NCBI GenBank assembly: GCA_029449245.1
Contig: JANATF010000007.1
Coordinates: forward strand, 2,198,895-2,262,894
From: Mortierella alpina
Lineage: Eukaryota > Mortierellomycota > Mortierellomycetes > Mortierellales > Mortierellaceae
Length of the DNA stretch: 64,000 nucleotides
Direction: 5' to 3'
The notes under the pieces are model-generated. The model was not told where the DNA came from, did not search any database, and saw only the letters and a list, made by a program, of their open reading frames with translations. Position numbers and translations under genes: made by a program. Positions 10,065 to 21,441 of this stretch are shown in pieces (within the stretch, counting starts at the first letter, position 1; each line of letters starts with the position of its first letter).

Positions 10065-12623
10065 TTACATGCCGCGCTCTCTAGCGCGTCCTCTGGAGGT
10101 CCGGTTGTCTTCGCCATGATCATAATGGAACCAGTTGTCTTGCGAGTAGAGCGAGGCATGGTTGTGACCCGCGCCGCGGCTCATTCCGCCGTAATAATCG
10201 CGTCCTTGCTCATCTCGGTACGCAGTACCATGGGGTCGAGCAAACTTGCCGTGAAGCTCTTGCTCAGCCTGCTGCTTACCGTGCTCAAACTTGTGCTTTA
10301 GCTCATTCGTCTGGTCTGCGAACCAGCTTCGGCCGGCTTCCGCCCTATCCTCGACAGAGTCCTTGAACCTGTCTGCTCCACGCTGAACTTGGTGCTTGGC
10401 ATGGTCAAATTGATCTCGAGCGTCATCCTTGGTTGCTGACGAGCCTGTCTTCCACCAGGTTGAATTGCCCGAGCGATTGCTACTATCGTACTGCTCATAT
10501 GGATCTGAGGCATTCTTGTGCCACCAACTCTTGCCTTCCTTGGCGGCCTCCGTCACGGAGCGATGCGGCCCATTGTCGAATCGGTCGCCATTATGACCAC
10601 GACGGCCAGCATACTCCTCTCTCTCGTCAAAACGGTCACGACGGCCTCCATCATCCTCGCCTGGACGTCCGAAACCCCAGCCCCCACCAAGCCCGCCAGC
10701 TGCAGCACCAGTGCGATCACTAGAGCGCGATCGGGAGCGCGAGTCGTTGAAGTCACGCTCAAACTTGCGGGCCTGGCGACGACCGTGGTCCTCCATGTCT
10801 TCGGCTCTGTTACGGATATCGCGCTTTGCATCCCGGTACCGATCCTGCGAAAAGTCACGCGCCTCCTGGCCTTGCTTCTTGGCCTCCTGGCGGAAGTGGT
10901 CCCAATGGCGGCCGGCCTCGCGACCCATTTCTCGGCCTTCCTTACCGCGGTCGTTGGCCCAGTCCTGACCGCGGTCTTTCCAATCTTCAAATCGACCACG
11001 CATTTCACGTGAACGATCTTGTGCCCAATCTTGGGTTTGGTCCTTCATGTTCTCGTTCTGATAGCGCCAATCGCGGCCTCGGTCTCGAATCTCGTCCCGA
11101 GCTGAATCCCAGCTCTGGCGAGCCTTGTTCTTGAACCGATCAAACTCGCGTTCAACATCGTCCCCATCAAAGCGGCGCGCACGATGCTGCTGCTCTCGGA
11201 ACCAGTCCTGGGTGTCGTCTTTGGCTCTCGAGGCCCATTTGCGTGCTTCATCGGGCTTGAGGTTTGATGCAAAATCCTTGGCGGTCTTTTCAGCTTTCTT
11301 GGTCTCTGCATTCCACCAGTGTTTTGCATCTCCAGCCTTGTCCTCGACCTTGTGTTTGACTTGATCCTTGGTGTACTCGAGCTGATGGCCCATATCTTTG
11401 GTCTTGTGCTTCATTTCGTTGACGACCTCGGTACCCTTGTCCTTGATGTCATGAGCAGCTTCGACGGTTTTTTCCTTGGCGTCCTTCAGAACCTTTTGAG
11501 TCTTGTCAGTGAGCTCGTGGGTCTTGTCGGACAGGTCATGGGCAGCGTCCTTGGCCCCATGGGCGACAGATCCAGCCGCAGCGGTGAGACTGTGGGTTGT
11601 GTCTACGACCGATTGCTTCGCGTGATGGTACTTGTGTTGCCATTCGCTGGACCATTCCTGGTAGTCGAAGGTTCGGAGACCGTGAATGACATTATTAGTG
11701 GTCTTGGGGATGCAGTAGGCAGAAGCACCCATCGCCAACGCCACGGGCGAGAAGAAGCGGAACACAATGTTGCCTATAAAGCAAAGTCAGCACAAAAACA
11801 GAAGAGAGCATCAGGCATTTTGCAATTTAAGCTTCATTCAGCAAAGAACGCGAGGTTATCTCCTTCTTACTCTTGCGCGCAATGATGGAGCCTGTTAGAC
11901 CGGCAACAGCCACGTAGAACAGAGCGGGGATCAAAGGCTCTTCAACGTATGCACCACGGAATCTACTCATTTTGTCACTCGGTGCTCCAAAGTTGTGCTG
12001 GTGAGAGTTGGCTTCATGAGAGTGGTGGTGCTCGCCGCCTGAGCGCTGGCCCAAGAATCGAGATCCATGGCCACGGTCGCGTCCAGAGGCGGAGGACGAT
12101 GCTGTGGCTGAGGAGAAGGAAGGTGAAGCAGACGAGGACGATTTGCTATCGTAAGGCGACTCGGCCATCTCGAGAACATGGTCGGTGAATTCCTGGACGT
12201 GTTCCTTCAAGTCCTCTGCTTTGGCTTGGATGGCAGAGTCCTGCAAGCATACCAGAACGCAGAAGCGAGCCAAAAAAAAAAAAAAAAAATACAACAATGC
12301 GCGCATGAAGCGCTGAAATGAGAAACCGAGAAAATTTTCACGCATGAAATGCGGCATCATACCGAGGCCTTGACGCTACTTACCAGCTGGCAATGAACGG
12401 GTCTGTTGAACGCAGCCCCAGAGGCGACGACGGCGACGGTGGAAGCGACCAAGAGTGCGGGCTTGTGATTTTTTAGAGGGGACCATGTAGCCAGGCGAGC
12501 ATTGCACGCGTGTGTGAGTAGGTTGCATAGGTGGCGTGGAGCAAAATCGACAGGGTGGAGTGAACGACCTACGTTGCGTGCCCGGCGGGCAGCAGCCAGC
12601 GCTTGGGGCTTGATGGTGTACAT
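10065..12623 (-). CDS. MICOS subunit MIC26/MIC27 (apolipoprotein O-like) with a long LEA-like C-terminal extension
   Basis: Four exons, 12623-12573, 12461-12384, 12240-11871 and 11773-10065, encode 735 residues in frame. Residues 1-35 look like a mitochondrial presequence with a hydrophobic segment. Residues 44-140 are a helix and a Ser/His-rich linker. Two glycine-containing membrane segments follow (about 147-165 and 170-186), with Y-V-E-E-P-L before them and A-L-A-M-G-A-S-A in the second. This is the ApoO/MIC26-MIC27 module that shapes cristae. Residues 190-735 are hydrophilic, rich in Lys, Glu, Asp, Arg, Gln and His, in repeating amphipathic helical units like group 3 LEA proteins. Ordinary MIC26/27 proteins are 200-280 residues, so the tail is the unusual part. 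No stop or splice signal separates the two halves. Confidence 0.78.
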
Positions 12624-13742
12624 GGCTGGTCTGGAGAGAGTCTCTTTTGGGGGCGGGTCGTTCTGGCGGCGGGGTGCTTTGCAGGACGAGAGGATGGTGG
12701 CGAGGGAGCGAGGCTGGAGCTGAGAGGAGTCAAGGCGGTGGAGAGGGAAAGAAACAAAGGGCTGAAGGGCTGAGGGAGAAGAGACAGAGCAAAAAGAGGG
12801 TCGTGGGTGGCACGGGCAGTTGGGATCGAGATTTCGTACAAAATGTCTTAGCGTCATCTCTCGTGTGTCGTCTCTCTTCTCCGCTTCGCTGCAACTCCAC
12901 CCCTTCGCCCTCTCCTTCATCGCGTCCTCGCTGTCCGGCGGTGTCCAGCGGTGTCGCGCCTTGGCCGCGTCTGCGTGCTCGCGCCTGTCTTTCTTCCTTT
13001 CCTCTTCGCCTCTGCCGCCTTCCTGCGCTCGCCCGACCGTGCACCGTCCGCGAAAAGAGATGCCTCGCCAACAGACTCGCAGCCTCCACATATACCTGTC
13101 TAAGCTACTCCCCAACACTGTTGCGCACCAGCAGCTCAACGCTGTTCCTTGTTCACTCATCTCGTTCCTCTCATCAGTCATTCGTCATTGGTCCTCTGCC
13201 CGACGCTAATGTGCAACATCGCAATCCAGTTCAAACATCCGCGTCAGGGCACTAACAGACTATACTCTTTTTCAGCAGCATGCAGCTTCAGGAGATCGCC
13301 ATTGATTAGGACCGCCTTCAACACACGATTCGACTTGTTGATGGACTAGCGTTTGTTTGTTCAAGGTTGACCAAGGCTAAACTGACATGATCGACATTCC
13401 TCATGTAGAACAGGTCACTTTGGATGGGCAGCACCTACCAAAGCAGCAAATCGGCGCTAGGACGTGCGATAGACTGCTGCAGAAACGCGCCTTGCAGAAA
13501 CGTGGCAATGGACTAGACCGCTAGCGCGTCTTGCTTTCAATACTACAGTCACCAGCAGCACAAAGACCCTGCTCGGAATGATCGATCCCATTGGTTCGCT
13601 GAATATTCAGCTCCAGCCCGCAGAACAGGAGAAAAAAAAAGTGAGAAGTAAACATGGGGGTGGAGGGCCTCATCGCTCTTCTTCGTTCTTCTTCGCCTCC
13701 GCACCCTGTACTCTTCTCTTCCCTTCACTCTTTTGGCTTCCC
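12624..13742. promoter_or_regulatory. Divergent intergenic region, MIC26/27 and SET genes
   Basis: About 1.1 kb lies between the MIC26/27 start and the preferred SET start. It contains purine/pyrimidine-rich tracts (12640-13130). Open frames exist on both strands, but they are biased translations of these tracts with no domain, so I left them out. Confidence 0.5.
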
Positions 13743-15467
13743 ATGAATATCGAGATCGGCCAGCTTGCACTCGCTGGTGGTTTGATGATACCCTCTGTAC
13801 CCATCCATCCGCTTCTCACACCTCCTCTGGACCGCAGTCCGTCACTTGGGCAAACTATCGAGCCATCCCTGGACACTGGCAGCTTGCAAAATGCCACAAC
13901 GGACTTGATCCACTCGCCTCTCAGCAACTCACATGGCTTCCCTGCAACTACTACACCCGACTTTCCAGTCAAAGTAGCCCTCTTGCCCAATAAGGGCCGT
14001 TGCTACGTCGCTACAAGAGACATCCAACCACAAGAACTCGTCTTTGTCGCTGAGGCCTTTGGAACAACCATGTGTGATCCTTGGCTAGACTGTGGGGTCT
14101 GTCACTACTGCTGGATGAGCATTCCCGATCGCAAGGCCCAGATACGGTTACCCTCACTCATCGACGCTTCATACTACGGAAAGCTCGAGAGGAGCAGGAA
14201 GCGGGTACAGGCCGTGATGGTCTTTTGCGATGAAACCTGCTTGGAGCTGTATGGACCCGACATTGCCGACTCGCTCTGTCGAGTAGAGCAAAAGGTGCGC
14301 AGGCCATGGAATGAAGCAGGAGCTCGGCATTGGCAATTGAAGGCGCTGGCAACATCCAACATAAAAAGGGAGGACGTGGCCACAGGGGCTGTCAGCCTAA
14401 CGCCCATATCATTGACAGAAAAACACCATTCGACTCTAGTTCAACAAGCCCTGGCACTTGCAGGGTCGCGGAAAGAGATTCTGGACTTGAGTGATCAGGA
14501 TCTTGCTGGATTTCTGAACTGCGTTTGGGGAGCATTAGACGGGCTGATCGCAGAGCAAGAGTCGCATATACTTGAAGCCGAGGACGCGGCTCGGGAACAG
14601 GATTCAGGCGTGCGTGCATATACCCAGGAGCAATGTGAGGCATTGTTCCCAAGACTGGCAAAGTATCTACTGGAAGGGGACGACGAAGCGACTGTCGCTG
14701 CCCGGACTTCAGATGACGACTGCGAGACGATACGGTTGATGAGTGAGATTCTCTATCGACGACAACCCGACATATCCAGCATTGCTGAAGATACCTCCGT
14801 GGAGGGTGCCTTGCGCCCTGTTTGCGGAGAACGTGCGACTTTCTCAGACTATTGTGCAATGCAATCGAATGAATTGGCCATGGTCCGTCAGCAATTGGGA
14901 GATGAGATGGGCGGTACTAATCAGGACAAAGCCCTTTATACAGGACCAGCAGAAGGCGACCACGGCAAACAAATTGCCTCATGGCGGAACTTGCTCTCGA
15001 TCCTACCTGCGCATCTCCTGGACTGCTTCTATGTCTACCTCCGCATGCGTGATGCCTATATGCTTCTCGCACTCGAGGAAGAGGCCGAAAGTCCGCGTAG
15101 TGCCATCTCCTTATCGATCGATAACAACCTCTTTCGAGCGATTCTGTATCGTGAGGTGGCCAACTCCTTTGGGATCCGCGACGCATCGGATGAGCTCCTT
15201 GGTTTTGCAGTTTTCCCGCGAGCATGCTTCTTCAATCACTCCTGTCGACCCAACATTGAAAAGAAGCGGCGTCAGGGTGGCAAAGCCAGGCAAATGGAAT
15301 ACTGGAGCACAAGGGCTATCTCGGCCGGGGAGGAGTGTTGTATTAGCTATGGCGACATTTCTACGGGGTGGAAGGAACGGCAGGAGAGACTGCAAGACAT
15401 GTACTTTTTCACATGCACCTGCCCCCGATGCCTCGAGGAACAGTCGAATAGCAAAGTAGACGCATAG
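13743..15467 (+). CDS. SET-domain protein of the SMYD / Set6 type
   Basis: A single exon of 574 residues from ATG 13743. A longer in-frame start exists at 13578, but the extra 55 residues translate a pyrimidine-rich leader, so the downstream ATG is preferred. The N-terminal SET half holds K-G-R-C-Y-V-A-T-R-D. A Cys-rich segment (CGVCHYCW ... VFCDETC) sits where SMYD proteins carry a MYND finger, though the spacing is not a full MYND. The C-terminal SET half carries FFNHSCRPN, then CISYGD, and ends with the post-SET cluster CTCPRC. These are the S-adenosylmethionine and substrate motifs of lysine methyltransferases. The target, histone or other, cannot be read from sequence. It converges with the TPR-MYND gene, with only about 110 nt between stop codons. 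Confidence 0.85.
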   Translation: MNIEIGQLALAGGLMIPSVPIHPLLTPPLDRSPSLGQTIEPSLDTGSLQNATTDLIHSPLSNSHGFPATTTPDFPVKVALLPNKGRCYVATRDIQPQELVFVAEAFGTTMCDPWLDCGVCHYCWMSIPDRKAQIRLPSLIDASYYGKLERSRKRVQAVMVFCDETCLELYGPDIADSLCRVEQKVRRPWNEAGARHWQLKALATSNIKREDVATGAVSLTPISLTEKHHSTLVQQALALAGSRKEILDLSDQDLAGFLNCVWGALDGLIAEQESHILEAEDAAREQDSGVRAYTQEQCEALFPRLAKYLLEGDDEATVAARTSDDDCETIRLMSEILYRRQPDISSIAEDTSVEGALRPVCGERATFSDYCAMQSNELAMVRQQLGDEMGGTNQDKALYTGPAEGDHGKQIASWRNLLSILPAHLLDCFYVYLRMRDAYMLLALEEEAESPRSAISLSIDNNLFRAILYREVANSFGIRDASDELLGFAVFPRACFFNHSCRPNIEKKRRQGGKARQMEYWSTRAISAGEECCISYGDISTGWKERQERLQDMYFFTCTCPRCLEEQSNSKVDA

Positions 15468-15577
15468 TTTTTAAAGGTATCGTTTATATATTTGAACTAC
15501 CTCACATGTGGTAGAAGGCGCTTTCCCCACCATCTCCAAGCAAAACCTTCAATCTCGCATACACAGCGCATACGCGT

Positions 15578-17362
15578 CTACTTTTTACATATGTTTTTGT
15601 GAGTGGCATTCCAGTGATTGATCTGGCATGGCCTGGAGCAGTAGGCGACTTTGTTGCACTTTGAACACTTGATCAAAGGCTTGGGCTTCAGTTCCGAGGA
15701 CCTTCCTTCGTTCGCAACATTATCGAGCCGACCGCAATTTGCGCATGAGGAGATGGCGGGACTCTTGAACGACTTTTTGAGTTGCTCCGAGGCCTCAAGA
15801 AGGGCAGGGGTCGAATCCTGCGAGAGCAAGCCGTTGCGACCAGCGCTTCGGGCTTCAAAGGCCATCGCTGCTGTCTTTTTGATTTCGTTGTAACCTGTGG
15901 GCACGCCGTACAGCTCTTCGAAACGTACGTCGGCAGCCTTGGCCTTTTGGTAATAAGCCTGAGCCTCCCTCAATGCAGATGCTTGCTTCAGTGCCTGGTT
16001 GCTCTTCTTCTTGGTAGCACCTGAAGGGGCAGATTGCAAGGTTAGAGTGGCGAGTGCATAGTATGCGTTTGGAAGCGTGCGTGAGTCGGGGTGAGCTGCC
16101 TCAACAAAGGCGCGGAAGTGGCTAATGGCCTCCTGCGCTTGGTGTGTTGCGTAGTTGACATTTCCCAGCATCGAGTGGATCTCGGTCAGATTGGGGTTGA
16201 TGACCAAGACCTGCTCTAAATCCTCCACGCAAGCCTAATTATAATGAGAAGCACCCAGATTTGTTAAAAGTGTCGTTCAATGCGACAAGCCAGGCTGGGT
16301 AGGTCCTTGCTGCAACAAGCATGCTCACATACCTTGTAGTTGCGAAGAGCCATGTAGGACGAGGCGCGGAGTTCGAGCATACGGGTTCGAAGCGATTCAA
16401 ACTCTGAAATAGCAAATCCAAGAGTCTGTACACAGTGCTGGAACTGTTGTCCACTGAACAAGATCCAGATAACTAGTTGACATGACATGTGCCCGATCGC
16501 AGCGTTGTGGGTGAGTTAGTGTGGCCCAGGCATTCATTGTGGGGACCCCTCTCTCATTCCTCGCGTTCCTTCCACATACCCACATTTTGCAGACGCCTCC
16601 CCCCCCCCCTTTTTTTTGCCATGGAAAAGGGAACGAAGGAAACACCAATCTTATCGTGAATGAATGGCGGGGCACACTTACCAAACACAACAGAGTCCTT
16701 GGTGTAGATAGTTGTCTGGATCTCGGCGCCTTCCTCCTCGGATTCGGTTGTCGAGGTTGAAGTTCCTTCAGGGTTGTACTTTTGGACATAGATCTCGTAC
16801 TGCTCTGCAAGCTTCAAGATTCGGTGGTTCATCACACAGGCCTTCTCGTCCAGCAAAAATGTACGCATGAGATCCGAAGTAACAGAGACTATCTCGTCCT
16901 TGTGCTTCTCGATCAAGTCGGGATCGGACCCCTCGGGGATCAGGTTCAGGCGCTCCATCGCCTTTGTGAACAGCTCTCTCGCCTCAAAGTATGTCTATAC
17001 GCATGGATTGAGTATATGCATGATTGGGAGTCAGGAAAGAGTTTCTTACCACCATCGAGAGTGATCCGACTGCACTTTGTCCCAATAGAGACGAGCAGCA
17101 TTTAGCCTACCTTGACAAGAGGATCAGTGGTGTTGTCTTTTGTGCCGCGGATGGCCAAGAGGTCGTAGTCGTTGCGTCCTTGGGGCTCAGCAGGCTCACG
17201 GGCATGGTCGTGCTGGCAGTTCTCGTCGTGGACATGCTCCTTCTCTTTGCCCTTGAGCGAGATCGTTCCTGCAGCCTCTGCGAGCATGGCCAGGTCGTCG
17301 TCGGGGGCTTTGGCGTCGGTGACGGGCACGGACTCGAGGTTGGGCAGGTCGTCGGTCATCAT
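15578..17362 (-). CDS. TPR protein with C-terminal MYND zinc finger
   Basis: Four exons, 17362-17111, 16994-16682, 16472-16333 and 16234-15578, encode 453 residues. The N-terminus is acidic and His-rich. The middle has helical repeats: T-Y-F-E-A-R-E-L-F-T-K-A resembles a tetratricopeptide unit, and a clear one follows the last splice (LEQVLVINPN ... YATHQAQEAISHF). The last 55 residues are a MYND finger: CANC, CSKC, YCSRPCQ and H-W-N-A-T-H-K-N-I-C supply all zinc ligands. MYND fingers bind short Pro-rich peptides, so an adaptor role is likely (inference). The start of exon 3 uses a CTAG acceptor close to its branch region; this is the least certain junction. The gene is divergent from the UPF0357 gene. 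Confidence 0.78.
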
Positions 17363-17858
17363 GGTGGTGGGTGGTGGGTGGTGGGTGGTGCGATGCTGCT
17401 GAGGGGGCGGCGGGAGGCGTGCGGAATGGCAGACAGGTGGGCGTGACGAGGCGATGGAATGGGCGGTGGAGTCGAAAGTCAGGATGGAGGGAAGGCAGGA
17501 GCCAATCTATGAGGACGAGAAAAAGGGGCCATCCTGTAGCAGGCAGACAGACGCAGAGTAGCGAGTCTATTACGAGAGTCGTGACATACGCGCTCTTGCT
17601 CTCGCTCGCTCTTGACTGTGTTTCCTACTGCACCACGCACCTTGGTGCTCTCGCTGTGTGTCTCTCTTTTTCTCTTGCCGCTCCGTCTCCGTGCCATTTT
17701 CCTCGTTCTCGCCACAGCCTTCCTTCCGCCAGTTGCTGCTACCCCATAGCCGTCCATAGACATCACCGTCTCCCTTTTCGCCCACCTACAGCCTCGCCCA
17801 TCCCCATCTGACCTTTCACCAAACCTTGCAACTAGGGCGTCCCACAACTGCAGACCCC
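17363..17858. promoter_or_regulatory. Divergent promoter region, TPR-MYND and UPF0357 genes
   Basis: Just under 500 nt separate the two start codons. It includes a GGT-rich strand next to the left gene (17365-17400) and a pyrimidine-rich leader before the right gene (17650-17850). No specific factor site was identified. Confidence 0.45.
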
Positions 17859-18365
17859 ATGTTCTCACTTGTCCTCATCCTGCTCCTCTGGTGCATAGCA
17901 GCCTACGTAACGCGGACCTATTGGCTGCCCAAGCTTGAGGTGCTGCGGGAACGGCTTCGCTACTCTCGCATTCCCTTCTTCCGCGCAGAGGAAGACGGCT
18001 CATTCGAGCAAAACATCGAGGAGGGCTTGACATCATCCAACTTTGACTTGCATCAGAACTTGCTGGATGGAGGTACAGTAAAGCACCGACTTGCGCATTG
18101 GTTTGCCTGCTTTGTTTCGACTTGACTGGGCACGAACAACGCTAACGTCCATCTTTTATACAACTTTGCAACTTTGACTGGACCGACGTCTGAAGACGAC
18201 CGCCAAGGCCTGGAGAATGCGAACGAGATTCGCAAGATTATGAAGAAGTACAAGTGCAACTTTGACCAGGCGCGCCTAATTCAGCAGCAGAACAAGATGA
18301 AGGCCAATGGAATCGATCCTCGCACTGGAGTTCCTATTGACCCAAAGGCTGTCTACTTTGGCTGA
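17859..18365 (+). CDS. UPF0357 (DUF2015) family membrane-anchored small protein
   Basis: Exons 17859-18072 and 18196-18365 encode 127 residues. Residues 1-18 form a hydrophobic N-terminal anchor (MFSLVLILLLWCIAAYV). The rest is a basic/acidic cytosolic domain with D-D-R-Q-G-L, I-M-K-K-Y-K-C-N-F-D-Q-A-R and a closing D-P-K-A-V-Y-F-G. This pattern belongs to the fungal UPF0357 family, whose members are about this size and whose function is unknown. The intron removes a non-homologous stretch and joins G to DDRQGLEN exactly as expected for the family, which supports the model. Confidence 0.85.
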
Positions 18366-18848
18366 AGCACAATTTAATAGTGGCAATAAACGCCGTGTCA
18401 CGTACATTCTCGTAAGCTATAGCAACATGCTGTCCCAAGGGATCCTGACTACTTGACGACCATAGTGCCGGCCTTCCGCTGAAAGGCCATCTTCTCTGCT
18501 ACGACCTCGATGCTTTCAAGCCAGCTGTAGAGCTAGAACTTCAAGGGTTGGTGATCTGGCTACTACAGGCCGCCCGGGTGAACATGCATATCACAAGTGG
18601 CTGACTCTCCCCCCTCTCTGCCCTCTGGTCTCTTCCCTTGCCTCCACAGGCCACTGCGCCTATAAAATGAGCCTTATCCTTTTTGACCTGCCTGTCCATC
18701 TGCCCATTCTTGCCTCCTTCGCCTTTCGCCTTTTTGTCTTTCTCAATTCTCATTCCTTTGGCTCTTTGCACCTGTATTCTCCCCATTCCCGCTGCTTCCT
18801 TTGGCTGCCCTCTCATCAGTCTCTCCCTTCATCCACAGCACATTCGCC
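18366..18848. other. Intergenic: 3' flank of UPF0357 gene and promoter of the arrestin gene
   Basis: A 483-nt spacer between two plus-strand genes. The last 170 nt before the arrestin ATG are a CT-rich leader. Nothing else recognisable was seen. Confidence 0.45.
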
Positions 18849-21024
18849 ATGGGCCTGTTTTCCAAAACGCCCTCAAACCCTGCTGCAAGCTTCGTCTCCT
18901 CAAAGGGGTTCAAGGTCTTGCTGGCCACCGTGAATGGCCACAGCAGGCACTACGGCCCCGGGGCCGTTATTGAAGGCCAGGTCCACCTCGAGCTCAACAA
19001 ACCCATCCCTGGCCCTTGCCAACTGCGTGTTGTCTTTTCTTGCCTCCAAAATATCGCCCCTTCTTCCAGCAGCGAGTCTGTAGAGGGCCCCTCTGCGCCA
19101 GACGAGGGGCCCACTCTGTTCGAGGTCGAAAAAGTCCTCCTCCAGGATCAGACTATGCCTGCCTGTCGACGACAAACCCCTTTTCATTTCTCTATCAAGC
19201 TGCCGCTATGCAGCTTCCCACCGAGCCTCGAGGTAAAAACAGCGTTTGCAAAGAGCCTTTGTCCTCTTTCACCTGGCACATGAACAAGTTTGATCCGCCT
19301 GATTCGCTCTGACCTAGTTCCGCTTTTATCTATAATGCACCACTTGCCCATGTTTTCCTTTTTTGTGCAGGAGGGAAAGCGGTCCGTAGTTTACTCCATC
19401 CACTCTGTGTTGTCGTTTGAGACCCAGCCTGGGAATGTGGCCACGAGAGCCTCAGTGTCGTCGACCCCAGTGAAGGTCCATTATTTGCCCAGGACGAGAC
19501 CGGCGGCAGTGGATGCGCCCATGCATGAGACACGTTCTCAGATTGAACTTTGTTCATCCACTGTACCGAGCGATTCTTGGCTTCGAGCAGCCTCCATGTC
19601 GACAGCAGCCTCGTCCATTCAAGCGGTTCTCAAGACGAGGCCCAGTGTTTTTATGGGTAAGTTTGTTGGCGAGTCCGTAAAAGCATGCGGGCGTAAAACT
19701 GCGAAAGCAAATCTCCGCTGTCCAGTTGGACAATTTTTCTTGTTTCGGAAAAGGATCATTTTCCGCAAATGACGAGAATGACAAAAATATCTCGCTCACC
19801 AAACAAACGTCTCTTGCTCTCTTTGCCCCTGCTCTTGCACCCCCCTCGCCTCCACATGTTATTGCATGAACTACCTACTACCTACTACCTACTACCTACT
19901 ACCTGTACACTGAACACTGAACACTCAACACAGGTGAGTCGATTGCTATGGTCCTCCAGGTCACCAACGAGTCACACGTGGACCTGCAGTCGATCCACCT
20001 AGCACTGGTCAGGCAGATATCCTATCAGACTCAGCATGCTACCTCCACTGCCTCCATCTCCCCTCCCCCCTCCCCTCCATCTCACCCGTGGTCTGGCACT
20101 GGCACCCGTCCCGACCACAATGTATATACCTACACCTCACCCGAGTCAACAACTATCCACAACGCAACCATCCCAATCGCCAAGGTCGCCAACAGCCACT
20201 CATCCTGGACTCAGCAACTTCAGTTCCGACTGCCACTCCACCTAGGCCTCCTGCCCTCCATCGACAAGACCATCACACCCTGGCTCAAAATCGACTATTA
20301 TATCATGGTCTCGATACCCATTCCACAGCGCCATAGTAGTCTGGTCAGTCGGCTGACATCAGGCTCCAAGAAACGACCCTTCATGGATATGTCTGTCTTT
20401 GATGCCCCAGAGTCCCATACTACCCTGGAGCCATCTCTGCAACAGCCACGGCGGACGGTCGTTGAGAGGTCATTATCAGCTGGTTCTCTAGGCGGCTGCG
20501 CAAGAAGCCCCCATGCACTACAGCTTGGCCCTGTTCCCATTGTCATCAGTGCCGTACCAACTAATCTGGGCGGCAGGAAGTTCAAATGGCCCATCCCCAA
20601 TCACCTGGAGGTTCAGGACAGGCCAACTTTTGTGCGCGACCGATTCGAGGAAGAGATGGTACAGCACTTGTCAAGCTTAGAGAGTCTCATTATGGAAGAT
20701 GACGACCCTGTTGAGATTATCAGTCTGGTCCACCCGATCCATATGAGCAGCCCGTCCTCCTCTGATGAGAGCGATGAAGACCATGCTGATGGTCGAGTGC
20801 ATTCGAGGGTGCCTGCTCGTTTCCGGCACGAGATTCGCGCCTTGACAGACCGCAAGGAGCATTCTTACTCGAGGTCTGGACTTGGCACACCACCGCCTTC
20901 ACCTCCTCAGGCGCCGATTCCGGTGATGGACAACATCCAATCACTAAGACTGCCTAATGGCCTCCGAGGAGACACACAATCATTAGGCCGGACGAGCAGG
21001 TGGCTGTTGCAGGAGAAGGAATAG
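18849..21024 (+). CDS. Arrestin-domain (alpha-arrestin) protein
   Basis: Three exons, 18849-19232, 19371-19656 and 19934-21024, encode 586 residues. The N-terminal arrestin sandwich begins near residue 20 with Y-G-P-G-A-V-I-E-G-Q-V then L-R-V-V-F-S-C, and continues with F-H-F-S-I-K-L-P across the first splice and S-V-V-Y-S-I-H after it. The second sandwich starts at S-I-A-M-V-L-Q-V-T-N-E-S and includes I-D-Y-Y-I-M-V-S-I. The C-terminal third is disordered, rich in Ser and Pro, with an acidic ESDEDHAD stretch. Fungal alpha-arrestins recruit Rsp5-type ubiquitin ligases to plasma-membrane transporters. I saw no canonical PPxY motif, so the ligase link is not shown here. Confidence 0.8.
19871..19931 (+). 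repeat. 7-bp tandem repeats filling the 3' half of arrestin intron 2
   Basis: Five copies of CTACCTA (the last ends in G) run from 19871 to 19905. A second degenerate 7-bp series based on CTGAACA follows and runs up to the CACAG acceptor. The intron is 277 nt, longer than most here. Confidence 0.85.
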
Positions 21025-21441
21025 CGTTTACATTAGACCTGTGCCCCTGCATTTTCTTTTCTTTGAGAGGGAAGACAATACAAAGTCTGCTTGGCTAATT
21101 GCAATCGAACTAGGGATGAACCAATGTGTCGGGATGGTTGTTTGTGTGCTTGTTTGTCTGTTTGCGTGCAGCCAGCGCCGTATCCAGGGTTCCGAACGAT
21201 GTCGATGGCCAGATACGAGATCTATGGTTGAGTGCTGGAGTGCAGCGTGTGCTCTTAGATCAGCCACATCCAATGGGAGCAGTGCTGTTGATTTGTCGCA
21301 GCTTGGCTGCTTCTCCCCCTTTTCTCCAGCCTCTCCTTTTTGTCTGCTCTTCTCTTCTTCCCCTGTCGTATCCATTCACTTGCACCCGAGCACCAACCAC
21401 ACACATCCCCACTCCCCTCGTCCTCCCATCCCACACTCATC
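21025..21441. other. Intergenic: arrestin 3' flank and sideroflexin promoter
   Basis: A 417-nt spacer between two plus-strand genes. It has a TTTG/TTTGTGTG-rich patch near 21130-21175 and a CT-rich leader before the sideroflexin ATG. Confidence 0.45.

Noticed and set aside
10116-11885. Plus-strand frames antisense to the MIC26/27 tail, rich in Leu/Val
   Set aside because: They arise because the sense strand codes for alternating charged residues; the hydrophobic antisense text has no start context or splice support.
13578-13742. Upstream in-frame start for the SET protein
   Set aside because: The added 55 residues are Phe/Ser/Pro-rich text from a pyrimidine-rich leader; the ATG at 13743 is preferred but not proven.
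14743-15459. 238-codon plus-strand frame inside the SET gene
   Set aside because: A shadow of the SET frame; it has no domain, while the overlapping frame has complete SET motifs.
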